A stretch of 64,000 nucleotides of DNA from Streptomyces sp. NBC_00568 (GTDB lineage Bacteria; Actinomycetota; Actinomycetes; Streptomycetales; Streptomycetaceae), in the NCBI RefSeq assembly GCF_026341855.1, contig NZ_JAPENW010000001.1, positions 2,843,001 through 2,907,000 of the forward strand. The letters run 5' to 3'. Positions 47,707 to 57,085 of this stretch are shown here, one piece after another. The translations under genes were made by a program, and so were the position numbers. The notes under the pieces were generated by a model. It ran no database searches, was not told where the DNA came from, and saw only the letters and a list, made by a program, of their open reading frames with translations. The number at the start of each line of letters is the position of its first letter. Positions within the stretch are counted from its first letter, which is position 1.

Positions 47707-50286
47707 TCAGTTGGTGAAGTAGATGTACTTCCAGGAGCTGTAGGTGGTGGAGTTGACGTTGTCGCCGGAGGAGTCGTTGACGTAGGCCGACCGGACACGG
47801 ACGCGGAGGCCCGCCTCGTCGGAGGCGCCGAGGTCGATGACGCTCTTGCCGTTGGTGCCCAGTTCGAAGAACTCCTCGTAACCGCGGTGCCACTGGCCCT
47901 GGACGTAGACGTCGATGTCCAGCCGGTGGTGGCGGCCCGTGTAGTAGCTCATCGTGGTGGTGAACAGCGGGCCGGTGTTCTTGCGGTACCAGTAGTACGT
48001 CGAGGAGTTCGCGCTGACCTTGCCCGTCTTGTAGTACTTCGCCAGAGAGGTGGAGACACTCACCTCGGCGTACGCGGTGACCTTGACCGACTTCGGGGCG
48101 GTGCGCGCGTCACCGGCGAAGACCGCGGTGACGGTGGTGTCCCGCTTCATGTCCACCACTGCGGAGACGTTTCCGCTGGAGTTGACGGTCGCCTTCTTCA
48201 CCAGGACGTTGGGCTTGTCCGAGCCGTAGGGGTTGGCCCAGATCTCCACCGTGCGGTTCTTGTAGGTGGTGCCCAGGTGCGCGGTGAAGGTGACGTCCTT
48301 GCCGTACGAGTACACCTTGCCGTTGTTGTTCAGGCTCAGGGTGGTAGCGGTCCGGGAGACGGCCACCGTGTCGGAGCCCGAAGCCGCGGCACGGGTCGCG
48401 TCGCCCGCGTAGGAGACGGTGTACTTCACGTCGCCGCCGGCCGACGGGGTGTCGGTGAAGGAGAAGGTGCCGTCCGCCTTGGTCTTCACCGAGGCCAGCG
48501 CCTTGCCGGAGGGCGACTCCAGGTCCGTGCGCTTGACGGCGAGTGCCGTGCCGGCCGGCAGCGCTTCGGCGCTGACGACCTTGCCGGTGACGGTCAGCGA
48601 CTTGGCACGGGTGGCCGTGGCGGGCGCGCTCACCGTCACCGTGGTGGCGCTGCGGGAGACGGCCACGGTCCGCGTGGCGGACGCCGGAGCGTGGCCGGAG
48701 TCGCCCGCGTAGGAGACGGTGTACTTCGCGTTGCCCTCGACGGGCGGGGTGTCGGTGAAGGAGAAGGCCCCGTCCTCGCCGGTCGTCACCGAGGCCAGGG
48801 CTTTACCCGACGGCGACTCCGCATCCGTACGCGTGACCGTCAGCGATGTCCCGGCCGGCAGCGGATCGCCGCCGCTGACCTTCCCGGTGACCGTCAGCGA
48901 CTTGCCGGGGACGACCGAGGAAGGCGCGCTCACCGTCACGGTGGTGGCGCTGCGGGAGACGGCCACGGTCCGCGTGGCGGACGCCGGAGCGTGGCCGGAG
49001 TCGCCCGCGTAGGAGACGGTGTACTTCGCGTCGCCCTCGACCGACGGGGTGTCGGTGAAGGAGAACGACCCGTCCTCGCCGGTCGTCACCGGAGCCAGCG
49101 CCTTGCCCGACGGCGACTCCGCATCCGTACGCGTGACCGTCAGCGACGTCCCGGACGGCAGCGCGTCGCCACCGCTGACCTTCCCGGTGACCGTCAGCGG
49201 CTTGCCGGGGACGACCGTGGCGGGCGCGCTCACCGTCACCGTGGTGGCGGCCTTGGTCGGCGCGTTCAGCGTGTTGAGGCGGTACGTGCTGCCGCTGCCG
49301 GTGACCGCGAAGAGGTGGTCGCCGTCCGGCTCCCAGGCCAGACCGTCCGGAACGAGGGTGCCGGAGCCGGTGTCGGCGAAGTCGTACTTCCGGACCGGCT
49401 CGGTGGTACCGGGCTTGAAGATGTAGACGTCCGGCTCGTACAAGCCGTCGATGCCCGCGGCGACGGTGCCGTCCGCGGCGATGTCGACGGCGTTCGGGTA
49501 GGCGTCGGTCGGGTAGCTGCCGACTTCCTTCAGGTCGGTGGTGGACAGCACCTGGTGCCTGTAGGGCGAGCCGCTTGCCGTGACGACCTGGTCGCCGTCG
49601 GGGGTCACCGCGAGGTCGCGCAGGTTGCTGCCGGCCTGGCCCTGGGCCATGAGCTTGGGAGCGTCCGGGCCGGAGATGTCATAGGTCGCCACGGCGGCGG
49701 GGCTGATGCCCGGCTCGCCCGCGGCCAGCACACCGGGCGCGGCCGGGTTGGACGCCAGCCGGGGCGCGTAGTACCAGCGGCTGCCGCTGTCCTGGGCCAC
49801 GGCGAGGACGGGTTCCGGGCCCGAGAGGTCGAGGGAGCCGATGTTCCCGTTGACCGCCGTGCCGTAGCCGAACCACAGCTTCCCGCCGGCGCGGGCGAGG
49901 GACACCGGGGCGTCGGCGCTGCCGGTCGAGTAGCGCGCGGACTCGGTGAGGGCGGCCGTGTCGATCGCCGCGATCTCGTCGCTGCCCGCGACGGCCACGT
50001 ACAGGATCTGCGAGTCGGCCGAGAGTTCCAGGCCGTCTGCCTCCGGCAGCGAGCCGAGCGTCCCGACGACGTTGCCGCTGTAGTCGGTGGCGACGACCTT
50101 GCCGCCGGTCCGGTCGCTGACGAAGACGCGCTGGTGCACGCTGTCCACGACGACGTCGGCGACGGAGGCGACGGGCAGGAGGGCGTGGCCGTCGGCGTGG
50201 GCCGCCGTGGACCCGAGGCCCGTCAGCGCCACGGAACTGAAGAGGACGGCGAGTGCCGTCGCGGTCGAGATTCTGCGGTTGCGCAA
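47707..50286 (-). CDS. Secreted propeller / Ig-like repeat surface protein
   Basis: An 859-residue exported protein: Sec signal (cleavage near STAAHA, about residue 31), an N-terminal YncE-like seven-bladed propeller (33-345; VVVDSVHQRVFVSDRTGG, LAVTPDGDQVVTASGSP), three tandem Ig-like domains of 100 residues each (about 348-648, with PLTVTGKVSGGD, YTVSYAGDSGHAPASATRTV) and two further beta domains at the C-terminus (SVSTSLAKYYKTGKV, RLDIDVYVQGQW). No LPxTG or anchor is seen. It starts with TTG at 50286. The repeat units match almost exactly at DNA level. Confidence 0.82.
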   Translation of the reverse strand: MRNRRISTATALAVLFSSVALTGLGSTAAHADGHALLPVASVADVVVDSVHQRVFVSDRTGGKVVATDYSGNVVGTLGSLPEADGLELSADSQILYVAVAGSDEIAAIDTAALTESARYSTGSADAPVSLARAGGKLWFGYGTAVNGNIGSLDLSGPEPVLAVAQDSGSRWYYAPRLASNPAAPGVLAAGEPGISPAAVATYDISGPDAPKLMAQGQAGSNLRDLAVTPDGDQVVTASGSPYRHQVLSTTDLKEVGSYPTDAYPNAVDIAADGTVAAGIDGLYEPDVYIFKPGTTEPVRKYDFADTGSGTLVPDGLAWEPDGDHLFAVTGSGSTYRLNTLNAPTKAATTVTVSAPATVVPGKPLTVTGKVSGGDALPSGTSLTVTRTDAESPSGKALAPVTTGEDGSFSFTDTPSVEGDAKYTVSYAGDSGHAPASATRTVAVSRSATTVTVSAPSSVVPGKSLTVTGKVSGGDPLPAGTSLTVTRTDAESPSGKALASVTTGEDGAFSFTDTPPVEGNAKYTVSYAGDSGHAPASATRTVAVSRSATTVTVSAPATATRAKSLTVTGKVVSAEALPAGTALAVKRTDLESPSGKALASVKTKADGTFSFTDTPSAGGDVKYTVSYAGDATRAAASGSDTVAVSRTATTLSLNNNGKVYSYGKDVTFTAHLGTTYKNRTVEIWANPYGSDKPNVLVKKATVNSSGNVSAVVDMKRDTTVTAVFAGDARTAPKSVKVTAYAEVSVSTSLAKYYKTGKVSANSSTYYWYRKNTGPLFTTTMSYYTGRHHRLDIDVYVQGQWHRGYEEFFELGTNGKSVIDLGASDEAGLRVRVRSAYVNDSSGDNVNSTTYSSWKYIYFTN
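48361..49260. repeat. Three tandem 300-bp repeats inside the Ig-like gene
   Basis: The period is exactly 300 bases. About 84 bases around 48645-48728 and 48945-49028 are nearly identical, showing recent duplication or gene conversion; the copy at 48361-48660 is more diverged. Confidence 0.8.
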
Positions 50287-50514
50287 GGTGGTTCAAACCC
50301 CCATGAGCCGTGGGAGGCCGCGCGTCACCGGAGTGGGAAGGCACCGGGCGCGGCATGTTTCGGATGCCTATGACACGGGTGTGACAACGGAGCCGCCGGA
50401 ATGGTTGTGCGCGGGAAGTGCAGATTCCGGGGGCGGGGGGAACCCCGGGCGGCCGGGTGGCCCGGGGCTCTTCCCACCGCGAAGTCCGTGCCTCTCCGGC
50501 TCGGTTGGTGAAGT

Positions 50515-50766
50515 TCACAGGGCCGGCATCGTGCGCCCCCAGTGCGTTCCGTCGCAGGGGAAGGTGACCGGCCACGGCAGCTTCGGCCGCACCACCGAGA
50601 CCGTCGCCGCCCTGGCCTTCGGCCCGAGGACGAGGAAGCCCTTCGTGGACGTGAACATCGACCAGAAGATCTCCGTATGGCCAGCAGGAGCATCCGCGAC
50701 GAGCAGCAGAGCGGCGCCGGCCGGGCCCACGCAGAACTGAGTCAGCCCGGGCGTGACTCTTCTCAA
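50515..50766 (-). CDS. Short hypothetical protein, possibly a gene remnant
   Basis: An 83-residue frame (from TTG 50766, AAAGG just upstream) reading TQFCVGPAGAALLLVADAPA, HTEIFWSMFTSTKGFLVLGP and VTFPCDGTHWGRTMPAL. Third codon positions are strongly G/C in this frame and not in the others, which argues for real coding. No family is recognised. Start uncertain; it could be the 3' end of a formerly longer gene. Confidence 0.4.
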   Translation of the reverse strand: MRRVTPGLTQFCVGPAGAALLLVADAPAGHTEIFWSMFTSTKGFLVLGPKARAATVSVVRPKLPWPVTFPCDGTHWGRTMPAL

Positions 50767-50890
50767 GCACCTTTGGGGCGTGGGGAGTTCGCGACAGCAG
50801 CAGCTGTTCGCCCCGGTTACGCTCCCACCTTGCCGTGTCCGCTGCCACTCGCGGCCGGGTCGCACCATTTGCCGAGTTCTTGGAGGTTCG

Positions 50891-51268
50891 ATGAAGTCCG
50901 TCATCCGGAAAGCCGCAGGCTTCGCGGGGGTTGCCGTGGCGGTCGCGGCCATGTCCGTGACCGGCGCGTCCGCAGCCCACGCGGAGTCCCCCACCCATGG
51001 CTGCCCGTACCCCTGGGTCTGTTTCTACGTGGACAACGCCGCCTTGAACGCGGGCACGCCGCTCTCGAAGTATCAGGACGTCACCAGTGGCTATCAGGCG
51101 GTCACGCCGCGGCCGCACTACGGGGTCGTGAACACCCGGAATGACGACGTGGTGTACCTGCGGCTCCAGAGCGGCGGCTCGATCTGCCTTCCGCCGAACA
51201 ACTCAACCGTGTTCGCCGGCTCCGCCGTCGTCACCGGAATAAGGATTTCCAGCAGCTCCACGTGCTGA
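50891..51268 (+). CDS. Small secreted protein, peptidase-inhibitor I36-like
   Basis: A 125-residue protein with a Sec signal (GFAGVAVAVAAMSVTGASA, cleavage near AHA-ES). The mature 95 residues hold four Cys (HGCPYPWVCFYVD, GGSICLPPN, C-terminal SSTC), enough for two disulphides. The CPxxWVCFYxxxxYxG pattern resembles the peptidase inhibitor I36 / beta-gamma-crystallin-like secreted proteins of Streptomyces. A TGGAGG ribosome site precedes the ATG at 50891. The end overlaps the convergent HTTM gene by 66 bases. Confidence 0.75.
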   Translation: MKSVIRKAAGFAGVAVAVAAMSVTGASAAHAESPTHGCPYPWVCFYVDNAALNAGTPLSKYQDVTSGYQAVTPRPHYGVVNTRNDDVVYLRLQSGGSICLPPNNSTVFAGSAVVTGIRISSSSTC

Positions 51269-52522
51269 ATCCGCTGGAACGGTCGGCGGCCGCGCGTGAT
51301 CACGCCCGTCGCCGGCCGACGGACAGGGCTGCGTCGCTCTCGCGGATGCGACCGGTTCGATCACGGGATGCTCAGAGCAGCGGTACGGCGTCGGACGTAC
51401 GGCTCCACGCTTCGAGCCGAGTGCGCCGAGTGTGCCGGGTCCGGCCTGCGGAGGTACCGTTCCGGATCCCGCCGCTCGCCCGAGTGCAGACCGCCGGCTG
51501 TTCCTCCCCTGCGCAGCGCGTCGGCAGAGGCGAGGCAGAAACGTGTAGAAGCGGTCGGGAAGGAACGCGGCGTCCGCGACGATCATCGCTCCGGAGAAGA
51601 GAGGCAGCCCCATCAGCACCGCGATGCCGATGTGCATGCCCAGCAGCATGACCAGCACGGGGTACTTGAGCCTGCCGAAGAGCACGAACGGGAAGGCCAC
51701 CTGCAAGAGCACGGTCAGATAGCCCGCGATCGCGACCAGAAGCGTGTACTCGTCCACCACGTGGGAGAGCGCGGGCCAGGGCCGGAAGAGCTCGAGGTTC
51801 AGGACGTAGTGGAGAGCGGTGCCACCGCCCCAGGAAGCGCCCTGGACCTTGTACAGGCCGGCTGATCCATAGAGAAAACAGACCTGTGCCGCGATGACGA
51901 ACATGCCGCAGTTGTGCACCACGGTGATCAAGGTGGTGCGGGACTCGTGGAGTTGCCGCGCGAGGAGGCTCCCCGCTGGTTCCGGCACGTTGTCCGTGCG
52001 GGGCGCCTTCAGCCGGGCTCTGCGCGCGTCCAGGGACCAGCGCCGGCCGCACGCGGTGAGGACGAGGTAGATGGCCATCAGCAGGACCAGATTGTCGCCC
52101 CCGTCCGTCATGAAGATCGCGCGGGCATGGAACGAGCACACCACGACGGCGAAGAGGACGGACATGACCCGGGTTCGCCAGCCCAGCAGGAACAGCGCGG
52201 ACGTGACGAGGGCGAACACGTAGCAGAGCTCGAAGTAGGCGCGGCTGTCGGACAGGGTCAGGATGCTCATCCACCCCGTCTGCTCGAAGAGCTGCTGTGC
52301 CAGGGCGGGCGTCCACGGCGAGTCGGGGCCCCAGATCTCGGCACGGTGCGGGAACTCACGCAGCAGAAAGATCAGGTAGAGCAGCCCGTAGCCGATACGC
52401 AGCACCGACGCGGCGTACAGGGACACCGGCCGGCCGGTCAGGAGGTGCCACGCGGTGCTGATCCGGTCGGCGAGCCACCGCTCGGCACCGAAGGCCGCGG
52501 CCTTCCGCGTCTCACTTTGCAT
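51203..52522 (-). CDS. HTTM (SdpB-like) membrane protein
   Basis: A 439-residue integral membrane protein of the HTTM family, related to vitamin K-dependent carboxylase and to SdpB of the Bacillus Sdp toxin system. Visible: SLYAASVLRIGYGLLYLIFL, LTLSDSRAYFELCYVFALV, SFHARAIFMTDGGDNLVLLM, FLYGSAGLYKVQGASWGGGTALHY. Eight or so helices end near residue 330; the last 110 residues are low-complexity and unlike the family. The start overlaps the DUF5819 gene by 11 bases, so the pair is translated together. Confidence 0.78.
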   Translation of the reverse strand: MQSETRKAAAFGAERWLADRISTAWHLLTGRPVSLYAASVLRIGYGLLYLIFLLREFPHRAEIWGPDSPWTPALAQQLFEQTGWMSILTLSDSRAYFELCYVFALVTSALFLLGWRTRVMSVLFAVVVCSFHARAIFMTDGGDNLVLLMAIYLVLTACGRRWSLDARRARLKAPRTDNVPEPAGSLLARQLHESRTTLITVVHNCGMFVIAAQVCFLYGSAGLYKVQGASWGGGTALHYVLNLELFRPWPALSHVVDEYTLLVAIAGYLTVLLQVAFPFVLFGRLKYPVLVMLLGMHIGIAVLMGLPLFSGAMIVADAAFLPDRFYTFLPRLCRRAAQGRNSRRSALGRAAGSGTVPPQAGPGTLGALGSKRGAVRPTPYRCSEHPVIEPVASARATQPCPSAGDGRDHARPPTVPADSARGAAGNPYSGDDGGAGEHG

Positions 52523-53249
52523 GGCGGGTCACCTTCCACCAGGGCAGGAGCCGGTTCTCGGCCGGCGTCGCCGGACGATCGCCGACCGCGGCGCCGGGCG
52601 CGGCGATGGGCAGGGTGACGACGCGGAGCTGAATGAAGTCGAAGGTGCCGCCCCTGCGGTCGGCGACGCGGTCCGCGGCGATGTTGCTCAGGTACTTCCG
52701 CATCATCAGGCCTCGTTCCGTGCGGGCCTTGTCGTCGCCTCCGTGCGAGTCGACGTAGCCGGCCCAGGCACGGCGCAACATGTTCTGCGCCGTGTGGCTC
52801 GGGAACACGTGATGCTCGACCGCGGAACTGTCCACGGCGCTCAGGTCGAACCAGGGGCTCACCTGGACCGGTCCGTCGCGTTCGGTGTGTGCGGTTCTCA
52901 CCAGAATCTGCCGGTTGACGGATTCGGGGTCCGGGGCGAAAAGCCGCCAATTCTGTTCGAAGAAGGGGAACACCCATGCATTGATCTGCGGGCTGTATCG
53001 CTTGGACAGGGTGTTCGCCGGCGCCACATGAAGGAATACGAGAACCACGTGGACGACACTCGTCGCCAGGCACAGAACGACGGTCATGCGCAGCCCGGCT
53101 CTCAGCGCACGGACACTTTTCGGCAATGTGGTCGTCGCGGCCGTGACGTCAGGACGTTCCCGCACGACCGGACCTGATTCGGAGTGCTGAACTTCCTTCA
53201 CATCCGCTGAGTCAATTCCGCTCGACACCGCGCACCCTGTCTTTCTCAT
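52512..53249 (-). CDS. DUF5819 family protein (SdpA-like position)
   Basis: A 245-residue protein with one N-terminal transmembrane helix (AGLRMTVVLCLATSVVHVVL) and an external domain with INAWVFPFFEQNWRLFAPDP, followed by ILVRTAHTERDGPVQVSPWFDL. The QNWRLFAPDP segment is the DUF5819 hallmark and recalls the WxFF motif of SdpA. It always-like pairs with HTTM genes, as here, overlapping it by 11 bases. Start ATG at 53249 has AGGTGAA upstream. It probably works with the HTTM protein on a secreted substrate; inference. Confidence 0.75.
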   Translation of the reverse strand: MRKTGCAVSSGIDSADVKEVQHSESGPVVRERPDVTAATTTLPKSVRALRAGLRMTVVLCLATSVVHVVLVFLHVAPANTLSKRYSPQINAWVFPFFEQNWRLFAPDPESVNRQILVRTAHTERDGPVQVSPWFDLSAVDSSAVEHHVFPSHTAQNMLRRAWAGYVDSHGGDDKARTERGLMMRKYLSNIAADRVADRRGGTFDFIQLRVVTLPIAAPGAAVGDRPATPAENRLLPWWKVTRHAK

Positions 53250-53363
53250 TTCACCTGCTCGCTCCGCGTGCCGCGCCGACTGCCACCGACGGCGCGCGGC
53301 GGACTCGATGAGAATCCCGCCGCGCGCCGTCATCCGGTGAGCGGGCTGAGCGCGGTGCGCTGC

Positions 53364-54734
53364 CTAGCCCTCGTAGCTCTTGGAGTGGTTGTCGCCCTCG
53401 TAGCCCGTGGGCACGTCGTCGTAGCCGTAGTCCTCGTCAGGCTGCTTGCCGTGGTCCGGCTTGCCGTGGCCACCGTGGTCGGGCTTGCCATGACCGCCCT
53501 GGTCGGGCTTGCCATGACCGCCCTGGTCCGGCTTGCCATGACCGCCCTGGTCCGGCTTGCCATGACCGCCCTGGTCCGGCTTGCCATGACCGCCCTGGTC
53601 CGGCTTGCCATGACCGCCCTGGTCCGGCTTGCCATGACCGCCCTGGTCCGGCTTGCCATGACCGCCCTGGTGCGGCTTGCCCGGCGGGTAGCCGGGTCCG
53701 CCGGTGGTGTTCCCGGCGGTGTTGCCCACGGTGTTCCCGCCCGTGGTGTTCCCGGCCGTGTTGCCCGCGGTGTTTCCGGCTGTGTTGCCCGCGGTGATTC
53801 CGGACGTGTTGCCCTCGATGTTGCCCGAGGTGCCGCCCGTCGAGACGAGGGGGCCGCCCAGGAGGCCACCGGTGACGAGGCCACCACTGACGAGGCCGCC
53901 ACCGAGGAGCCCCCCACCGGTGGTCGTGCCCGCGGTGGTTCCGGTCGTCGTGCCGGTGGTGGTTCCCGCCGTCGTTCCACCAGTGGTGGGGGACGCGCAC
54001 GGGCCGAGGAAGATCCTGTTGTTGTTGAGGGTCACAGAGGCTGTCTGGGTCAGCAACCGGCCCTCGATGTTCGCCCCCTGGTTCGCGCCGATCGCGGTCC
54101 TGGCCATGAGAGTGCCCACGAAGCTGGAGGTGACGCCGAGCGTCGCCGATGCGCCGATCTGCCAGAACACGTTGCACGCCGAGGCGCCGTTGGTGAGGAG
54201 AATCCGGCTGGAGGTCGCCGTCGTCAGGGATTCAGGAATCTGGAACACCCAGACCGCGTCGGAGCTGCCCTGGCCGTCCAGGATCAGGTCGCCGGTGATG
54301 CCGACACCGGCGGTGGCGTGGTAGACGCCGGGAAGCAGCGCCGGGCCTCCGCCGATTCCCGCCGGAAGCGCGAAGTCCTGCGCCTGACCGGCGGCGTTGT
54401 TGTACGCCACGAGCAGGTCGGACTTGGCCTGGAGGGCCGCGGCGTCCGCCGCGTGCACGGCACCTCCCACCAGCCCGGGCGGGAATCCGGTGATGGCCGG
54501 ATTCGGGTGTGTCCCGAGGTCGTGGGCGAGCACCGAGTTGCCGGTGTTGGTGACTCCTTGACCCGCCAGAACGGAGTAGCTGGCGGCTGTGCCCAGCGGT
54601 ACGGGCAAGGCGATCGCCGACGCCGCAGTCGGCGTCAGGAAAACCATCGCAGCGGAGACTGTCACGGCGAGGGCCGAGGCCAGCAAGCCGGACAAAGTCC
54701 GGCGATGAGCTGCTTGGGGGATCTTCAGTTTCAT
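53364..54734 (-). CDS. DUF3494 ice-binding-like secreted protein with repeat tail
   Basis: A 456-residue exported protein. After a signal peptide (cleavage near PTAASA, about residue 37), residues 40-240 form the DUF3494 beta-helix: [56 protein letters not shown] and [14 protein letters not shown], as in ice-binding proteins and some adhesins. The tail has Thr/Gly repeats, NTAGN pentamers and 9-10 GKPDQGGH octapeptides, then an acidic Tyr-rich end. Start 54734 is favoured by AGGA spacing over 54743. Ice binding is not implied in Streptomyces; surface adhesion is plausible. Confidence 0.78.
   Translation of the reverse strand: MKLKIPQAAHRRTLSGLLASALAVTVSAAMVFLTPTAASAIALPVPLGTAASYSVLAGQGVTNTGNSVLAHDLGTHPNPAITGFPPGLVGGAVHAADAAALQAKSDLLVAYNNAAGQAQDFALPAGIGGGPALLPGVYHATAGVGITGDLILDGQGSSDAVWVFQIPESLTTATSSRILLTNGASACNVFWQIGASATLGVTSSFVGTLMARTAIGANQGANIEGRLLTQTASVTLNNNRIFLGPCASPTTGGTTAGTTTGTTTGTTAGTTTGGGLLGGGLVSGGLVTGGLLGGPLVSTGGTSGNIEGNTSGITAGNTAGNTAGNTAGNTTGGNTVGNTAGNTTGGPGYPPGKPHQGGHGKPDQGGHGKPDQGGHGKPDQGGHGKPDQGGHGKPDQGGHGKPDQGGHGKPDQGGHGKPDHGGHGKPDHGKQPDEDYGYDDVPTGYEGDNHSKSYEG
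53450..53690. repeat. 24-bp minisatellite coding GKPDQGGH repeats
   Basis: About nine to ten tandem 24-bp units, the middle seven nearly identical, within the tail of the DUF3494 gene. Likely variable in copy number between strains. Confidence 0.85.
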
Positions 54735-55191
54735 CGAGGCCATTCCTGTGGGGGGCCGTGGCGAACCGGGCCCTACCGATCACCCGGTAAGCCTTGGTGT
54801 TGCTGCCGCCGCATATTACGCAGAAATATCTCGCGCCGAATCAAGCGGGAGCGGGGAGGAACGCCGACCATTCGATCGGCGCACAGCGCCACGGAAATAC
54901 TCTTATTGCATTTCCGGCCATCGCTATTCCACCGAATGGGGAGGGTCGTCGACGACGCGATAAAACGCAGCCAGACACCGCGCAGATGATTCGCCGGTCA
55001 GGCCGTTGGATGCGGTTTTCGTGCGTGAGGGCGGGTGCCGTGCAGGCTTGAGGCGGCCACCACGACGACCGCGAGCGAGCCCGGCTCCGCGAAGTCGCGC
55101 CCCGCGCGTACTGTCCCTCGCCGGCACAACCCTCGGTGCCCTCCGGATGTCCCACAGGTGAACTCCACACCTCGGACACCCTGGAGCCCCC
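54735..55191. other. Divergent intergenic region
   Basis: Between the DUF3494 gene (minus) and FG-GAP gene 5 (plus). The 54800-54960 part is clearly AT-richer and probably holds the DUF3494 promoter. No gene or strong hairpin is seen. Confidence 0.45.
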
Positions 55192-56642
55192 GTGCGCACA
55201 CGGATACGGACGTACGCCACAGCTGCCGCCGTCGTCGCCGCGGCCACCGCCGGGCTGACCCTTCCGGCCTCGGCCGCCGCTCCCGCGCGGACCGCGAGCG
55301 ACTTCAACGCCGACGGGTACGCGGACCTCGCCGTCGGCGTACCCGACGGCACGGTCGACGGCAAGGCGAAGGCCGGCTACGTCAACATCGTCTGGGGCGG
55401 CCCGAAGGGAATCGGTGCACACGGCAGCATCCGCGTCAGCCAGGCCACTCCCGAGGTGCCCGGCACCCCCGAGACGGGCGACCGCTTCGGCGCGTCCGTG
55501 GCCCTGGTGGACACCAGCGGCGACGGCGTCGCGGAACTCCTCGTCGGCGCCCCGGCGAGGACGTCACCGGCCGCGGCACGGACGCCGGCTCGGTCGTCGC
55601 GGTGGGCGGCGCCAGGGGCGGTCCGGGCCCGGGCTCCGTCGTCCTCAACGGCCCCTCCGCGTCCGCAGCGTTCGGCCTGGCGGTCGCCTCGGCCGACCTG
55701 ACCGGCGACGGCAGCAGGGACATCGTGATCGGCGGCAAGGACAAGGTCGTCCTGCGCACCGCCGACGGCATCCACACCACCGTCGTCACCGCCCCCATGG
55801 GCGGCCACGCCCCCGTCCTCGCCGTCGGCGACTTCACCGAGGACGGCACGGCGGACCTGGCCGTCGGGTACTGGACGAAGACGCCCTTCACCCAGTCGCA
55901 CGTACGCCTGTGGGCCTGGGACGCGACCGAGCAGGCCATGGTCAACACCTGGAACACCGACAACGCCGGCGTCTCCGCCCTCGCCGCGGGCGACTTCGAC
56001 GGCGACGGCCACGACGACCTGGCCCTCGGCGAATGCCGGGAGATCGCCGACGAGAACATCGACGACCCGTGCGGCCCCGAGGAGACCGCCAAGGGCGGCG
56101 GCATCCACGTCCACTACGGCAACGCCACGCCCGGCAGCTTCGGGCACCGGCAGCAGACCCTCAACCAGGACACGGTCGGCGTGATGGGCGTCGCGGAGAC
56201 CGGTGACCGCTTCGGCGCCGCCCTCGCCGTCGCCGACGTCAACGACGACGGCCGCGACGATCTGATCGCCGGCGCCCCCGGCGAGGCGATCGGCACCCGC
56301 GCCGGCGCCGGCGCCGCGACCCTCCTGTTCGGCGGCCCGACCGGCCTCGTCGACGCGTGGGGCGAGGGCCACTCCGTCGGGTACCAGCAGGACACCCCGC
56401 GCGTGCCGGGCGTCGCCGAGGCCGCCGACGCCTTCGGCGCCGCCGTCGCCACCGGCGACTACGACCACGACGGCAGGGCGGACATGGCGGTCGGCTCCCC
56501 GGGCGAGAACGCCGGCTCGGGCGGCGTGTGGCTGCTGCCCCGGGCGAGCGTCAACGGCTCCTCCGCCTTCACACCCGCCAAGCTGGGCCTGCCCTCCCCG
56601 TCGAGCGCACTCGCGTACGGCAGGTACCTCAGCAGCCAGTGA
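55192..56642 (+). pseudogene. FG-GAP repeat secreted protein 5, frameshifted
   Basis: The GTG start (GGAG upstream) opens a Sec signal and FG-GAP blades (ASDFNADGYADLAVG, VDTSGDGVAELLVGAP). At 55550-55553 the frame is lost: VGAP should continue GEDVTGRGTDAGSVV, which is found one frame over. Adding one C to the CCCC run restores a 483-residue protein through ASADLTGDGSRDIVIG, AGDFDGDGHDDLALG, VADVNDDGRDDLIAG and TGDYDHDGRADMAVG to the TGA at 56642. It is either a recent pseudogene or a sequencing error. Confidence 0.85.
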
Positions 56643-57085
56643 CGGCCACCGGCAGGACCGGACGGAAAGTATGGAGACGAAACAGGGCGGGACGGAACGG
56701 GGCGGGACGGAACAGGTCGACAGGCAGACCATCGTCCACGGCGGCAGCCGAATGACCGGACCTCCGCCAGCCCGGCGGCGGTGAGGCCCACCGCTCCGTG
56801 ACGCCCGGTTTCCCGTCGGGCGCCCCCTGAAGTCCCCCGTCGGCCACTCCGTCCGCGGCGTCCGTCCGGCCCTGGTGCGCGGGGCCGTTCGGCCCTATCC
56901 GGCCCGGTCGGCGCAATGATCTTCTGGCGCCGCGGCCGGGTGCCCCGCCTCCGTACAACTCCCGTTCCCCCGTACGGGAAAGGGGCCGGAGCACTCGGCA
57001 CGCGCCATGAACGGCTCCGGCCGGTGCGGGCGGGGACCGGCCCGTACAGGTTTCCGGCGACCGGTCGGTCCTCAGGGAGGCTCAG
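56643..57085. other. Intergenic region with direct repeats
   Basis: Just after FG-GAP gene 5, two or three copies of a CGGGACGGAAC unit lie at 56680-56720. No gene is seen. A GGGAGG ribosome site at the end belongs to the small gene at 57086. Confidence 0.4.

Noticed and set aside
47422..50373. Very long plus-strand frame opposite the Ig-repeat gene
   Set aside because: It is antisense and its repeats only mirror the 300-bp repeats of the real gene.
53450..53690. CRISPR-like array
   Set aside because: The repeats are contiguous 24-bp coding units without spacers.
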